The notes below the pieces were generated by a model that was given only the letters and a program-made list of their open reading frames with translations, was not told where the DNA came from and ran no database searches. A stretch of 64,000 nt of DNA, from positions 62,001-126,000 of the forward strand of contig NZ_JAINUY010000008.1 in assembly GCF_020026915.1 (NCBI RefSeq), read 5' to 3'. The DNA is from Flavobacterium potami. Lineage in GTDB: Bacteria; Bacteroidota; Bacteroidia; Flavobacteriales; Flavobacteriaceae. Positions 43,151 through 53,176 of the stretch are shown in pieces. Numbering within the stretch: the stretch's first letter is position 1; each line of letters starts with the position of its first letter. The position numbers and the translations under genes are program-made.

Positions 43151-45421
43151 TTATGGCTTAAGAATCAAAACCGAAGGCGTATTATTCAACCAAATACTTT
43201 GAGATTCAATTAATTTTTTCCAGCTGTCCAAACTAATAATCATGAGGTTTTGGCTTTCTAAAAACTCTTTTTTGATTGTTCTTTCATTCATAATCATAAT
43301 ATGATTTGGAGCAATTTGCTCAATCGATCGAATGGTTTCCTGAACATCACGCATGTTTTTTAATTCTCCACTCGCATCCAAAGTTGTAATTTGCGATCCG
43401 TTATTGCTGATTAGTTTTTTGGCATACTCAATTAAAAAGGCATCTTCTTTACTAAAAATCGGAATAAAAACCTGATTAACCTCATCCAAATCTTTATCAA
43501 TAAAAATTCCAACTGGCATTTTAGCTTTCGAAATAATATGGCGGGTTCTTTCGTCAAACGGGTTATTTTCGAACAAACCTTCTTTTCCTGTAAACTTATC
43601 AATCAAACGATCTGGATTTACAATTCGCGTGGTGAATCCGAGAATCTTTCCTAGCAACGTGCCATCAAAAATAGATTGTCCTAACCCCACTAACAACAGG
43701 TCATATTCTCCCTGATTTGCTGTATCAATAATATCCGAATCAATATCATTTGTCACTTTGAACAAACTTATCATATTTTGATTCAAACGTTTCGATTCTT
43801 CAATAATTGGAACGAGCATTTTACGTTCGTGTTCTTTTACATCAAACGAGTGTATTTCGGTACTTAAAGACAAATGCATTGCAGTAACAATAGAATTGTC
43901 TGCTTGTTTCTTCACCAGACTGTTTGCAATTTGAAGTAATTTTTTTCCTCGTTCCGGTGTAGCAAAAGACAATAGAATTTTGAACTTGCTTTTTGTTCCA
44001 ATTTCCTGCGGAACCTCTGTAATTTTATCTTTAAAAATAAATCCGATGAAATCTAAAGCAGGTCCTGTCATAAAGGTAGTTATCAAAGCCATAATGACCA
44101 TCATCGTGAAAATTTCTGTAGACAAAACTCCGAGATCATAACCGATATTAAGCACTACCAATTCCATTAAACCACGAGTATTCATAAGAGCTCCAATGGC
44201 TAAACTGTCTTTCCAGTTTTGTCCCATAAATTTTGCTGCAAAGGCGCTACCAAAAAACTTACCAACTACGGCAACCAAAATGATCAAACCAGTAATTTTC
44301 CACAATTCAGGATCGTTTAACAATCCAATTTGCGTACGTAAACCTGTAAAGACAAAGAATAACGGCAATAAAACAATAATAGAAACGTCTTCTACTTTTT
44401 CGATAAATATATTTCTGAATCTGTTATTCTCAGGCATGATTGCTCCAGCCAAGAAAGCACCAAACAAAGCGTGAATTCCGATTAATTCTGATGCATATGC
44501 AGAAATCAATAAGGTGATAAAGAAAATTGCCACAACAGGTTTGTTCAAACTTTCTCTTGTCGAATTTAAATCACCTACTCTTTTTAAGAACGGACGAACA
44601 ATTTTCAGCATAATAATTACATACAGAATTGCCATTCCAATTACATACAAAGAGCTTGCGAGCGAACCTGCTTTTACAATTGCAATTACAACAGCCAAAA
44701 TACACCAAGCCGTAATATCGTCTGCGGCGGCGCAAGTAATCGCAATTGTTCCTAATTTGGTTTTCTGCATTCCTCTTTCCTGAACAATTCTTGCCAAGAC
44801 CGGAAAAGCAGTAATACTCATTGCAATTCCCATGAATAATCCGAAGGAAGAAAACGCTACACCTAGCGGCGCAAAAGTTCCGTAGATAAAATAAGCTAGC
44901 ACTAATCCTAATGCAAACGGAATAACGATACTGGCGTGACTAATAACTACCGCATCATGAGCTTTATTTTTTAAAACCTTTAAATCCAATTCCATTCCAA
45001 TCACGAACATGAAAAGAATCAAACCGATTTGACTTAAAAACTGTAAATTCCCTAAAGATTCCTTTGGAAATAATAATGCCGAAAACTCTGGAAAATACAT
45101 TCCGACCAAAGAGGGGCCTAATACAATTCCGGCAATCATTTCACCAATTACAGATGGTTGTCCGATTTTTCTAAAAAACCACCCAAATAATCTTGCTACC
45201 AAAATAATCGTAACGATTTGCGCCAGTAAAATTGCTAGTGGATGTTGCAGGTTTTCTGCCATTGAATGAAGAAAATCATTCCAATGATTACTTTCTATTT
45301 GTTTCTTAACAACATTGCGCCCCACTTCTAATGATGCGCCTTTTGAAATAACCCAATATATTAATGCCGTAAAGCCTCCAATGATTGTAACATAGAATAG
45401 AGAGTTCTTAATTTTATTCAT
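43151..45421 (-). CDS. Cation:proton antiporter (CPA2, KefB-type) with C-terminal UspA-like domain
   Basis: 756 residues. A 12-13 helix Na+/H+ exchanger domain (~60-440) includes F-R-K-I-G-Q-P-S-V-I-G-E and the conserved D-D site T-C-A-A-A-D-D-I-T-A-W. The last ~280 residues form a soluble Usp/TrkA-like regulatory part (F-A-T-P-E-R-G-K, V-G-I-F-I-D-K-D-L-D). Exchanges Na+ or K+ for H+ at the inner membrane, with nucleotide control through the soluble domain. Monocistronic. Confidence 0.92.
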   Translation of the reverse strand: MNKIKNSLFYVTIIGGFTALIYWVISKGASLEVGRNVVKKQIESNHWNDFLHSMAENLQHPLAILLAQIVTIILVARLFGWFFRKIGQPSVIGEMIAGIVLGPSLVGMYFPEFSALLFPKESLGNLQFLSQIGLILFMFVIGMELDLKVLKNKAHDAVVISHASIVIPFALGLVLAYFIYGTFAPLGVAFSSFGLFMGIAMSITAFPVLARIVQERGMQKTKLGTIAITCAAADDITAWCILAVVIAIVKAGSLASSLYVIGMAILYVIIMLKIVRPFLKRVGDLNSTRESLNKPVVAIFFITLLISAYASELIGIHALFGAFLAGAIMPENNRFRNIFIEKVEDVSIIVLLPLFFVFTGLRTQIGLLNDPELWKITGLIILVAVVGKFFGSAFAAKFMGQNWKDSLAIGALMNTRGLMELVVLNIGYDLGVLSTEIFTMMVIMALITTFMTGPALDFIGFIFKDKITEVPQEIGTKSKFKILLSFATPERGKKLLQIANSLVKKQADNSIVTAMHLSLSTEIHSFDVKEHERKMLVPIIEESKRLNQNMISLFKVTNDIDSDIIDTANQGEYDLLLVGLGQSIFDGTLLGKILGFTTRIVNPDRLIDKFTGKEGLFENNPFDERTRHIISKAKMPVGIFIDKDLDEVNQVFIPIFSKEDAFLIEYAKKLISNNGSQITTLDASGELKNMRDVQETIRSIEQIAPNHIMIMNERTIKKEFLESQNLMIISLDSWKKLIESQSIWLNNTPSVLILKP

Positions 45422-45536
45422 AACTCGTTCTTTTTATTTAATGCGGCAAATATCAGAACTGGGCTTTACGTGAGGAAGTAAATATTAGCTTTATTTTGGC
45501 CTTATGTAACAAGTCGGGAAAAATTTGTAATAAGAT

Positions 45537-46256
45537 CTATAATTTTACTTTCTTTAAAAAATCAGAACGATAGGTTTCGCTTAGGATTAAAGTTGTGTTT
45601 TTGCTGTTTTCTTCCAAATGATGCAGGACAATTTCGTTATGATTAAAAAACTTAATGGCCTTGACCGCTACGATTTCTTTTTTATTAACCCTACAAAAAT
45701 CAGCATCTGGCAATTCATTCAAAAGCGTATCAAATTTAACATTTTTAAGATTCAAAAAACTACCATCTGTAAGCAAAACCATTTTATCACGACTATCGCT
45801 TAAAGCCGTTTTGATGTATTGAATTTTATTGAAATAAAGCAACGTTTTTCCTTTATCGGTATTCAGCTGAATAAACTTTTTAGCCGAATTCGATTTTTCA
45901 AAACGTTCTAAAGCTTTTGTAATTGCTTTTTGAAGGCGTTCTAATTTTACCGGTTTTGTAATGTAATCGACAGCATCAATATTAAAAGCTTCTGCTGCAT
46001 AATCTTTATAAGCCGTACAGAAAATTACCAATTTGTCCTGCAGTTTTTCGGCCAAATGAAGTCCGTCGATTCCCGGCATTTCTATATCCGAAATCAACAA
46101 ATCGAAATCTAGATTAGCAAAATCAGACAGCAATTTTTCAGGATCGTTGCAGGTTTTCACAATTTCCAGTTCCGGAATTTGTTCGCAAAGCATTTTCAAG
46201 TACGTCAATCCTGGAAGTTCATCGTCCAGAAGCAAGCATTTCAGTTTTGTATTCAA
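45537..46256 (-). CDS. LytTR-family response regulator (TTG start)
   Basis: 239 residues from a TTG at 46256 (M-N-T-K-L-K-C-L-L-L-D-D-E); another TTG at 46265 precedes it and no ATG is available before the receiver domain. The receiver has D-D-E, phospho-Asp in L-I-S-D-I-E-M-P and K in Y-I-T-K-P-V-K. The LytTR domain (~135-238) has D-F-C-R-V-N-K-K-E-I. The start lies inside the 3' end of the kinase gene (46219 end), so translation is coupled. Confidence 0.88.
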   Translation of the reverse strand: MNTKLKCLLLDDELPGLTYLKMLCEQIPELEIVKTCNDPEKLLSDFANLDFDLLISDIEMPGIDGLHLAEKLQDKLVIFCTAYKDYAAEAFNIDAVDYITKPVKLERLQKAITKALERFEKSNSAKKFIQLNTDKGKTLLYFNKIQYIKTALSDSRDKMVLLTDGSFLNLKNVKFDTLLNELPDADFCRVNKKEIVAVKAIKFFNHNEIVLHHLEENSKNTTLILSETYRSDFLKKVKL

Positions 46257-46980
46257 GTAAATCAATTTTTAGATGAGCTATATAAACATCGTTTTCTATA
46301 AACTTATCGAGTTTGAAATTATTCTTATAAATAATACGAAGACGATGTTCGAGTGTTTTATGACCTATACCTCCTCGTTCTTTTTTGAGCATTTTTTTAT
46401 CCGAGATTTTGTTTGAAACCGTCATATAAAAGGCATTGTCTTTAAACTCAAAAACAACAGAAATAAAAGCATCTGCACTTTGAAGATCGGCGTGTTTAAA
46501 AGCATTTTCGATTAAATCAATAGAAATCAAGGGCGCCAATAAAGGTTGATCGTACAATTTGTCTTCTTGATTGATATTGGTTTTGACTTTTAATTCAAAA
46601 AGCGGACTGATTTTTATTTTATTGATTTCTATCAAATTCAATGCAAAATCAATTTCTTCTTTAGCTGTGACAAATTTCTTTTTGCTTTCGTACAAAATAT
46701 AATCCAGGACATTCGCCAGTTTATCCAAAGCAAAATAAGTTTGATAGGCGTGCGACTGAATCGAATTTAGAATATTCTTAAACAAATGTGGATTTAGTTT
46801 TGATTCTAAGTTTTCGAGCTGTAAATCGTTTACTTTAGATTCTAAAGCATAAAAACTCTTTTCGGCATTTTCTTTTGCTTTTTTAGTTTGCATTAATTGA
46901 TAAATCATAAAACAAATGATGACAACTAAAAGCAATAAAATTGCCAGAAAAATAAAAATAAGTGTATTGTTTTGTTGCAT
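46219..46980 (-). CDS. Sensor histidine kinase, LytS/His_kinase (PF06580) type
   Basis: 253 residues with a single N-terminal membrane helix (~5-27), coiled coil ~30-58, then L-N-P-H-L-F-K-N-I-L (phospho-His near 63) and a degenerate HATPase with I-E-N-A-F-K-H and G-G-I-G-H-K-T. No sensory domain, so the signal must come from an unknown partner or membrane state. Overlaps the LytTR regulator by about 40 bp. Confidence 0.9.
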   Translation of the reverse strand: MQQNNTLIFIFLAILLLLVVIICFMIYQLMQTKKAKENAEKSFYALESKVNDLQLENLESKLNPHLFKNILNSIQSHAYQTYFALDKLANVLDYILYESKKKFVTAKEEIDFALNLIEINKIKISPLFELKVKTNINQEDKLYDQPLLAPLISIDLIENAFKHADLQSADAFISVVFEFKDNAFYMTVSNKISDKKMLKKERGGIGHKTLEHRLRIIYKNNFKLDKFIENDVYIAHLKIDLLEYKTEMLASGR

Positions 46981-47161
46981 CGAGATATTTTATTTTTTCC
47001 AAAGTTATGCAATCGAATTTCGGTATTTCAATACAAATATGAGAAAACCTAACGGTTCTATAACAAAAACTTGAAAAATTATAGCTGTTAAAAAGCTTTC
47101 CAATTTGTGTTAACATTAAGTAAAATACAATGGATTTTTTATGATTTCGAGCTCTTTTCAC

Positions 47162-47169
47162 TACATTTG
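47162..47169 (+). promoter_or_regulatory. -7 element TACATTTG for the MMPL transporter
   Basis: Exact TAnnTTTG then C, 21 bp before the ATG at 47191; this also argues against the longer opening at 47107. Confidence 0.6.
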
Positions 47170-47190
47170 CATCCATTTTTTAAAGATGTT

Positions 47191-49557
47191 ATGAAAAACA
47201 CTATTCAAGTTGGATTTTGGGAAAAATTGGCCCGAATCATACTTAAAAACCGAATTACGATTCTGGTTATACTTTCTGCTTTAACGCTTTTTTTTGGTTA
47301 CCAATGGAAAAACCTTGCAATGACTTATACTGAAGCAAACCTGCTTCCTAAAGATCATATTGCAAATAAAGATTATCAAAAATTCCTTGATAAGTTTGGC
47401 GAAGAAGGAAATCTTATCGTTATTGGTTTTAAAGATCCTAAATTCTTTACTCCAAAAAACTACGCAGCTTGGAATGAATTGATGACAGGTTTAAAAAAAT
47501 CTAAAGAAGTTGATTTGATAGTTTCTTTAAATGATTTGAAAAAATTAGAAAAAGATACGGTTAACGAAAAATTTGTTTTAGCGCCTTTTATTGATCAAAG
47601 TAAAGTTCTAGATCCTGTTTATTTAAAAGGAATTCAGCACGAATTGTTTAACAATTTGCCATTTTACGAAGGACTTTTGTTCAATAAAGAAAGCGGAAGT
47701 ATTCGTTCTGCGGTTTACATCAATAAAAACTTGGTAAATACTGCGAACAGAAAAACTTTTATTCTTGAAAACCTGGTTCCGAAAATCAATAAATTCGAAA
47801 AAACAACAGGAATTGATTTGAAAGTTTCTGGAATGCCGTATATCAGAACGATCAATGCGGATAATATGAAAGGTGAAATCGGACTTTTTATTGGAGCGTC
47901 TTTATTGACCGTTTCATTGATTTTCTTTTTCTTTTTCCGTTCGTTTAGAGCTACATTTATTTCGATTTGCATCTTGATTGTTGGCGTAACTTGGTCGTTT
48001 GGAACACTTGGATTATTTGGATATAAAATCACGATTTTAACCGCTATTATTCCACCGCTAATTATCGTAATCGGAATTACAAACTGTATTTTCTTGATTA
48101 ATAAATACCAGCAGGAAATTAAAATTCATAACAATCAGGCAAAAGCTTTACAACGTGTAATTTCAAAAATTGGACATTCGACTTTTATGACCAATTTAAC
48201 GGCTGCCATTGGTTTTGCAACCTTGATGATTACAGGAAACGAATTGCTTTTTGAATTCGGATTAGTAACTTCTATCAACGTGCTTTCTGTTTATACTCTG
48301 ACACTTTTTATCGTGCCAATTATTTACAGTTTTATGCCGTTGCCAAAAGCGAAGCATTTATATCACTTAGACAAAACTTATATTTCTACACTTTTAAATA
48401 CAGTTACAACAATCGTTAAAGGCAAAAAGACAATTGTTTATTGTATTTACGCTGTTCTATTTCTTGTAAGTTTGAATGGAGTGAGACAAATGAAAGTTTC
48501 AGGAAGTTTGATTGGTGAAATGCCAAAAAGTGCTTCTTTCTTTAAAGATATTTTATTCTACGAAAAAGAGTTTAACGGAGTAATGCCTCTTGAAATTATG
48601 GTGGATACCAAAAAGAAAAAAGGTGTTATGAAGGCTTCTACAATTCGTAAAATGGATGAATTGCAGAATACAATTTCTGAAATTCCAGAATTGGCAAAAC
48701 CAGTTTCTGTAGTAAACTTGGTGAAATATTCTAAACAGGCTTTCTACAACGGAAACCCGGAATATTATCAATTGCCGACTTCGCAAGAGCAGACTTTTAT
48801 TTTGAGTTATGCTAAAAATGCGACTAAAAACAGCAAAGAAAATCTAATGAAAGCTTACGTTGATTCGACTGGACAATACGCACGAATCACGACTTTCATG
48901 AAAGACATTGGAACTGATGAAATGGCGAAAGTAGAAGGAAAACTTCGTAAAAAAATCGACGAGATTTTCCCAAAAGACCGTTTTGAAGTTACGATTACAG
49001 GAAAAGCATTGGTTTTCCAGAAAGGAACAACTTATTTGGCTCACAACTTAATCGAATCGTTGCTTTTTGCAATTGCAACTATTGCATTTTTGATGCTGTA
49101 TTTATTCCGTTCTTTCAAAATGGTAGCGGCTTCTTTGATTACGAATATTTTACCGCTTTGTATTACTTCTGGATTAATGGGTTATTTCGGAATTCCGTTA
49201 AAACCATCAACGATTTTAGTATTTAGTATCGCTTTCGGAATCTCGGTTGATAATGCCATTCAGTTTATGGCGAAATACAAAGACGAATTGACTCAAAATA
49301 AAGGAAAAGTAAAAAAATCTGTTTTCAGCGCTTTAAGAGAAACGGGAGTAAGTACTTTCTATACTTCTATCGTTTTAATTTTAGGTTTTGCGACTTTCAC
49401 ACTATCAAGTTTCAGCGGAACAATTGCTTTAGGAGGATTAATTTCTTGTACTTTGGTTTTCGCTATGTTTGCTAACTTGGTAGTTTTACCATCGCTGGTT
49501 TTAACTTTCGAAAAGAAAAAAACGAAGAAAGAGGATTTGGAGAATTTGCAGAAGTAA
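47191..49557 (+). CDS. RND-superfamily (MMPL-type) transporter
   Basis: 788 residues from the ATG at 47191, which follows the -7 box; a TTG-led opening at 47107 lies upstream of that box. Two repeats of 6 helices (first helices near 30-50, then 230-420 and 610-770), each preceded by a large periplasmic loop, with sterol-sensing-like G-x-x-x-D in F-G-I-S-V-D-N-A-I-Q. Proton-driven export of lipids, hopanoids or drugs is the family role; substrate unknown. Monocistronic, divergent from the LytS kinase. Confidence 0.88.
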   Translation: MKNTIQVGFWEKLARIILKNRITILVILSALTLFFGYQWKNLAMTYTEANLLPKDHIANKDYQKFLDKFGEEGNLIVIGFKDPKFFTPKNYAAWNELMTGLKKSKEVDLIVSLNDLKKLEKDTVNEKFVLAPFIDQSKVLDPVYLKGIQHELFNNLPFYEGLLFNKESGSIRSAVYINKNLVNTANRKTFILENLVPKINKFEKTTGIDLKVSGMPYIRTINADNMKGEIGLFIGASLLTVSLIFFFFFRSFRATFISICILIVGVTWSFGTLGLFGYKITILTAIIPPLIIVIGITNCIFLINKYQQEIKIHNNQAKALQRVISKIGHSTFMTNLTAAIGFATLMITGNELLFEFGLVTSINVLSVYTLTLFIVPIIYSFMPLPKAKHLYHLDKTYISTLLNTVTTIVKGKKTIVYCIYAVLFLVSLNGVRQMKVSGSLIGEMPKSASFFKDILFYEKEFNGVMPLEIMVDTKKKKGVMKASTIRKMDELQNTISEIPELAKPVSVVNLVKYSKQAFYNGNPEYYQLPTSQEQTFILSYAKNATKNSKENLMKAYVDSTGQYARITTFMKDIGTDEMAKVEGKLRKKIDEIFPKDRFEVTITGKALVFQKGTTYLAHNLIESLLFAIATIAFLMLYLFRSFKMVAASLITNILPLCITSGLMGYFGIPLKPSTILVFSIAFGISVDNAIQFMAKYKDELTQNKGKVKKSVFSALRETGVSTFYTSIVLILGFATFTLSSFSGTIALGGLISCTLVFAMFANLVVLPSLVLTFEKKKTKKEDLENLQK

Positions 49558-49579
49558 TTCTTCATCCAAAAAAATATCT

Positions 49580-49625
49580 GCCACGAATTCACGAATAAAA
49601 CACAAATAATTCGTGAATTCGTGGC
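49580..49625. repeat. CCACGAATT-family palindrome
   Basis: GCCACGAATTCACGAAT / ATTCGTGAATTCGTGGC arms with a 12-nt loop, between the MMPL gene and asnS. Confidence 0.85.
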
Positions 49626-49699
49626 TTATAATTTACACGAACAATTATCAGAACAACAAAAGGAGCACTAAACAACTTCTCAAATTAATTAATATCGAT

Positions 49700-49707
49700 T
49701 ATATTTG
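49700..49707 (+). promoter_or_regulatory. -7 element TATATTTG for asnS
   Basis: Exact TAnnTTTG then C, 45 bp upstream of the ATG at 49753. Confidence 0.6.
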
Positions 49708-49752
49708 CAGTTGTTCAAAATGAATATTACTTAATATCAATTATATATAAAA

Positions 49753-51198
49753 ATGAAACACACAAAAGTTAGAGACTTATTAAACAGTACGACGACGTTA
49801 CAGGAAGTGAATGCAAAAGGTTGGGTGAGAACTTTTAGAAATAATCAGTTCATCGCTTTAAATGACGGTTCTACAATTAATAATATTCAATGTGTTGTTG
49901 ATTTTGAAAATACACCAGAAGAAACTTTAAAAAGAATCACTACTGGAGCTGCCGTTTCTGTAATTGGAACTTTGGTTGAAAGTAAAGGTGCTGGTCAGAA
50001 ATACGAAATTCAGGTTTCTAAATTGGAAATTCTTGGAGATTCTGATGCTGAGAAATTCCCAATGCAACCTAAAAAACACTCTTTAGAATTTTTACGTGAA
50101 AACGCTCACTTGCGCGTACGTACAAATGCTTTTGGTGCGATTATGCGTGTGCGTTCGGTATTGTCTTATGCGGTTCACAGCTATTTCCAACAAAAAGGTT
50201 TCGTTTATGTAAACACGCCAATCATTACTGGAGCTGATGCTGAAGGTGCTGGAGAAATGTTCCAAGTAACATCTTTGCCACTTGACAATCTTCCTAAAAA
50301 TGAAGAAGGAAACATCGATTTCAAAAAAGATTTCTTCGGAAAACATACAAACCTTACAGTTTCTGGACAATTAGAAGGTGAAACTTTTGCAATGGCTTTG
50401 GGTCAGATTTATACTTTTGGACCAACGTTTAGAGCAGAAAACTCAAACACTTCTCGTCACTTGGCAGAATTCTGGATGATCGAGCCTGAAGTTGCTTTCA
50501 ACGACTTGGATGACAACATGGATTTGGCTGAAGATTTTATTCAGTATGTAATTAAATATGCTTTAGACAACTGTAAAGACGATTTAGCTTTCTTAGAAGG
50601 AAGACTTTTGGAAGAAGAAAAATCAAAACCACAGGCAGAAAGAAGCGAAATGGCATTGTTGGAAAAACTAAACTTTGTTTTAGAAAACAACTTCAAACGT
50701 GTTTCTTATACTGAAGCAATCGACATTTTAAGAGATTCAACTCCAAATAAAAAGAAGAAATTCCAATACCTAATCACAGAATGGGGAGCGGATTTACAAT
50801 CAGAACACGAGCGTTATTTAGTAGAAAAACACTTTAAATGTCCGGTAATTTTATACGATTACCCAGCAAACATTAAAGCGTTTTACATGCGTTTGAACGA
50901 CAACACAGAACCAGGAAGAGAAACGGTTCGTGCCATGGATATCCTTTTCCCTGGAATTGGAGAAATCGTTGGTGGTTCTGAAAGAGAAGAGCGTTACGAT
51001 GTTCTAGTTCAGAAAATGGAAGCACTTGGAATTGACAAAGAAGAATTATACTGGTACTTAGATACAAGAAGATTTGGTTCTGCAACACACGCAGGTTTCG
51101 GTTTAGGATTTGAGCGTTTGGTATTGTTTGTTACAGGAATGACAAACATTAGAGACGTAATTCCTTTCCCAAGAACTCCTGGAAGCGCGGAGTTTTAA
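49753..51198 (+). CDS. asnS: Asparaginyl-tRNA synthetase
   Basis: 481 residues. N-terminal OB-fold anticodon-binding domain (~15-105: V-R-T-F-R-N-N-Q-F-I-A-L-N-D-G-S) and a class IIb core with motif 2 F-R-A-E-N-S-N-T-S-R-H-L-A-E-F and motif 3 G-L-G-F-E-R-L-V. The S-R-H-L-A-E-F-W-M-I-E form and length distinguish it from aspartyl-tRNA synthetase. Its presence means Asn-tRNA is made directly. Followed by rpoN with an AAGTTTCAAG repeat between. Confidence 0.96.
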   Translation: MKHTKVRDLLNSTTTLQEVNAKGWVRTFRNNQFIALNDGSTINNIQCVVDFENTPEETLKRITTGAAVSVIGTLVESKGAGQKYEIQVSKLEILGDSDAEKFPMQPKKHSLEFLRENAHLRVRTNAFGAIMRVRSVLSYAVHSYFQQKGFVYVNTPIITGADAEGAGEMFQVTSLPLDNLPKNEEGNIDFKKDFFGKHTNLTVSGQLEGETFAMALGQIYTFGPTFRAENSNTSRHLAEFWMIEPEVAFNDLDDNMDLAEDFIQYVIKYALDNCKDDLAFLEGRLLEEEKSKPQAERSEMALLEKLNFVLENNFKRVSYTEAIDILRDSTPNKKKKFQYLITEWGADLQSEHERYLVEKHFKCPVILYDYPANIKAFYMRLNDNTEPGRETVRAMDILFPGIGEIVGGSEREERYDVLVQKMEALGIDKEELYWYLDTRRFGSATHAGFGLGFERLVLFVTGMTNIRDVIPFPRTPGSAEF

Positions 51199-51211
51199 TC
51201 GATTAGTTTAA

Positions 51212-51335
51212 AATGTTTCAAGTTTCAGGTTTCAAGTTATTGGATCTTGAACTAAAATAATAATATTTGTTTCAGGTTTCAGGTTTCGAGTTGTAGCACG
51301 TTCTTCAACTTGAAACTTGAAACTTGAAACTTTTA
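51212..51335. repeat. GAAACTTGAAAC repeat cluster upstream of rpoN
   Basis: Tandem AAGTTTCAGGTTTCAAG words, then the complementary run AACTTGAAACTTGAAACTTG, a quasi-inverted pair ending ten bases before the ATG at 51346. The same element occurs inside leuS. Confidence 0.8.
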
Positions 51336-51345
51336 ACAAAAACAG

Positions 51346-52806
51346 ATGCTAAAGCAATTTTTAAATTTAAAATTATCTCAAAAATTATCTCCACAGCAAA
51401 TTCAGCTGATGAAGTTAATTCAATTGCCTACGCAAGCTTTTGAACAACGTTTATTAGAAGAAATGAACGAAAATCCGGCGCTTGAAGCTGGAAAAGAAGA
51501 CGAATACGAAGCTGATGAATACGCTAATGACGACTACGACGATTATGATGATAATGAATCTGACAGAATCGAAGCAGACGACATTAACATCGATGAATAC
51601 TTAAGCGACGACGATACGCCTGATTATAAAACTCAGGTAAACAATTACAGTGATGACGAAGAACGCGAAACACCTTTTGCGGCTCCGATTAGTTTTCATC
51701 AGGATTTAATCAATCAGTTGAATACTTTTATTTTGAATGATGAAGAGCGCGAAATCGCTGAGTTCTTAGTAGGAAGTATCGATGACATGGGTTATATCCG
51801 CAGAAGCATTCCAGACATTGTTGACGATATGGCCTTCACTCAGGGAATTTACACTGATGAAGCAATGGTCGAAAAAATGATGACGGTAATTCACGAATTA
51901 GAGCCTTCGGGAGTTGGTGCGCGCGATTTGCAGGAATGTTTATTGCTTCAATTAAAGCACAAAACACCGACCGAATATGTTGATTTAGCAATTGACATTA
52001 TCGAAAATCAGTTTGATGCTTTTACGAAGAAACATTATGATAAACTTTTACAGAAATACAGCATTTCGAACGAACAGCTTAAAAAAGCAATTCACGAAAT
52101 TGAACGTTTGAATCCAAAACCAGGTGGCTCTTTTACAGGAAATAATAAAGTTACCGAAAATGTTGTCCCAGACTTCGCAATCAGAATTGTTGACGGAGAA
52201 TTGGAACTGACTTTAAACGGCCGTAATGCTCCTTCTCTACACGTTTCTAAAGATTATCAGGAAATGATGCAGACGTATAAAGAATCTCGTGATAAATCGA
52301 CTGCTCAAAAAGATGCGGTTCAGTTTATCAAACAAAAACTGGATTCAGCAAAATGGTTTATCGATGCGATCAGACAGCGTCAGGAAACGCTTTTTGTAAC
52401 CATGAATGCGATTATGCATTATCAAGAAGAATATTTCTTAGACGGCGACGAAACCAAACTAAAACCAATGATCTTAAAAGACATTGCAGATATGGTTGGT
52501 TTGGATATTTCGACGATTTCGCGTGTGGCAAACAGCAAATATGTGGAAACTCCATACGGAACAAAACTTATTAAAGAATTCTTCTCTGAAGCAATGAAAA
52601 ACGATCAAGGAGAAGATGTTTCTACTCTTGAAATCAAAAAAATTCTTCAAAATACAATTGAGGAAGAAGATAAAAGAAAACCTCTTCCAGACGATCAATT
52701 GGCCGAAATCTTAAAAGAAAAAGGATATCCAATTGCTAGAAGAACAATTGCAAAATATCGTGAACAACTTGATATTCCGGTAGCGAGAATGAGAAAGAAA
52801 ATCTAA
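51346..52806 (+). CDS. rpoN: RNA polymerase sigma-54 factor
   Basis: 486 residues. N-terminal activator-responsive region (L-S-Q-K-L-S-P-Q-Q-I-Q-L-M-K-L-I-Q-L, 10-27), a very acidic linker (~45-115), core-binding domain, and the C-terminal RpoN box A-R-R-T-I-A-K-Y-R-E near 467-476. Directs -24/-12 promoters with enhancer-binding activators. No activator gene is adjacent. The acidic linker is typical of Bacteroidota sigma-54. Confidence 0.96.
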   Translation: MLKQFLNLKLSQKLSPQQIQLMKLIQLPTQAFEQRLLEEMNENPALEAGKEDEYEADEYANDDYDDYDDNESDRIEADDINIDEYLSDDDTPDYKTQVNNYSDDEERETPFAAPISFHQDLINQLNTFILNDEEREIAEFLVGSIDDMGYIRRSIPDIVDDMAFTQGIYTDEAMVEKMMTVIHELEPSGVGARDLQECLLLQLKHKTPTEYVDLAIDIIENQFDAFTKKHYDKLLQKYSISNEQLKKAIHEIERLNPKPGGSFTGNNKVTENVVPDFAIRIVDGELELTLNGRNAPSLHVSKDYQEMMQTYKESRDKSTAQKDAVQFIKQKLDSAKWFIDAIRQRQETLFVTMNAIMHYQEEYFLDGDETKLKPMILKDIADMVGLDISTISRVANSKYVETPYGTKLIKEFFSEAMKNDQGEDVSTLEIKKILQNTIEEEDKRKPLPDDQLAEILKEKGYPIARRTIAKYREQLDIPVARMRKKI

Positions 52807-52853
52807 TTTTCTTTTTAAACCATATAAGAAACATAAGTTCATTTAAAAGGAAA

Positions 52854-52889
52854 CCCCGACAAATTAAATCTGTCGGGGTTCTTTTTTTT
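52854..52889 (+). terminator. rpoN terminator
   Basis: CCCCGACA / TGTCGGGG hairpin (9-nt loop) with a T8 run. Confidence 0.85.
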
Positions 52890-52958
52890 CTCTTCCTCAC
52901 ATCTTCCACATCTTCCACATTTTCCCTATTTCCATATTTTGATATTTCACATCCTAAA

Positions 52959-53055
52959 CTGGACTGAAGTCCAGCCCTACAATATGGTATGTTCCTCCGG
53001 AACCAGAAAAGAGCCGGAGGCTCTATGTATATTGTAGGGCCGGACTTCAGTCCGG
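52959..53055. repeat. Clover-leaf-like palindromic element (GGACTTCAGTCC family)
   Basis: Outer palindromes CTGGACTGAAGTCCAG (52959-52974) and CCGGACTTCAGTCCGG (53040-53055); between them a CCCTACAATA / TATTGTAGGG stem, then two small hairpins GTTCC-TCC-GGAAC (52991-53003) and GAGCC-GGA-GGCTC (53011-53023). The T-to-C change is matched by A-to-G within each palindrome, keeping each self-complementary. Confidence 0.85.
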
Positions 53056-53176
53056 TTGACACCGTTGATACGGTTGACACGGATTTCACAATTTTCACGA
53101 TTTACACAATTTACGTGTTCTACACGAGTTGTCTTGATTATTATGTTACCCTATTTAAATTATTCAACAAACACAA

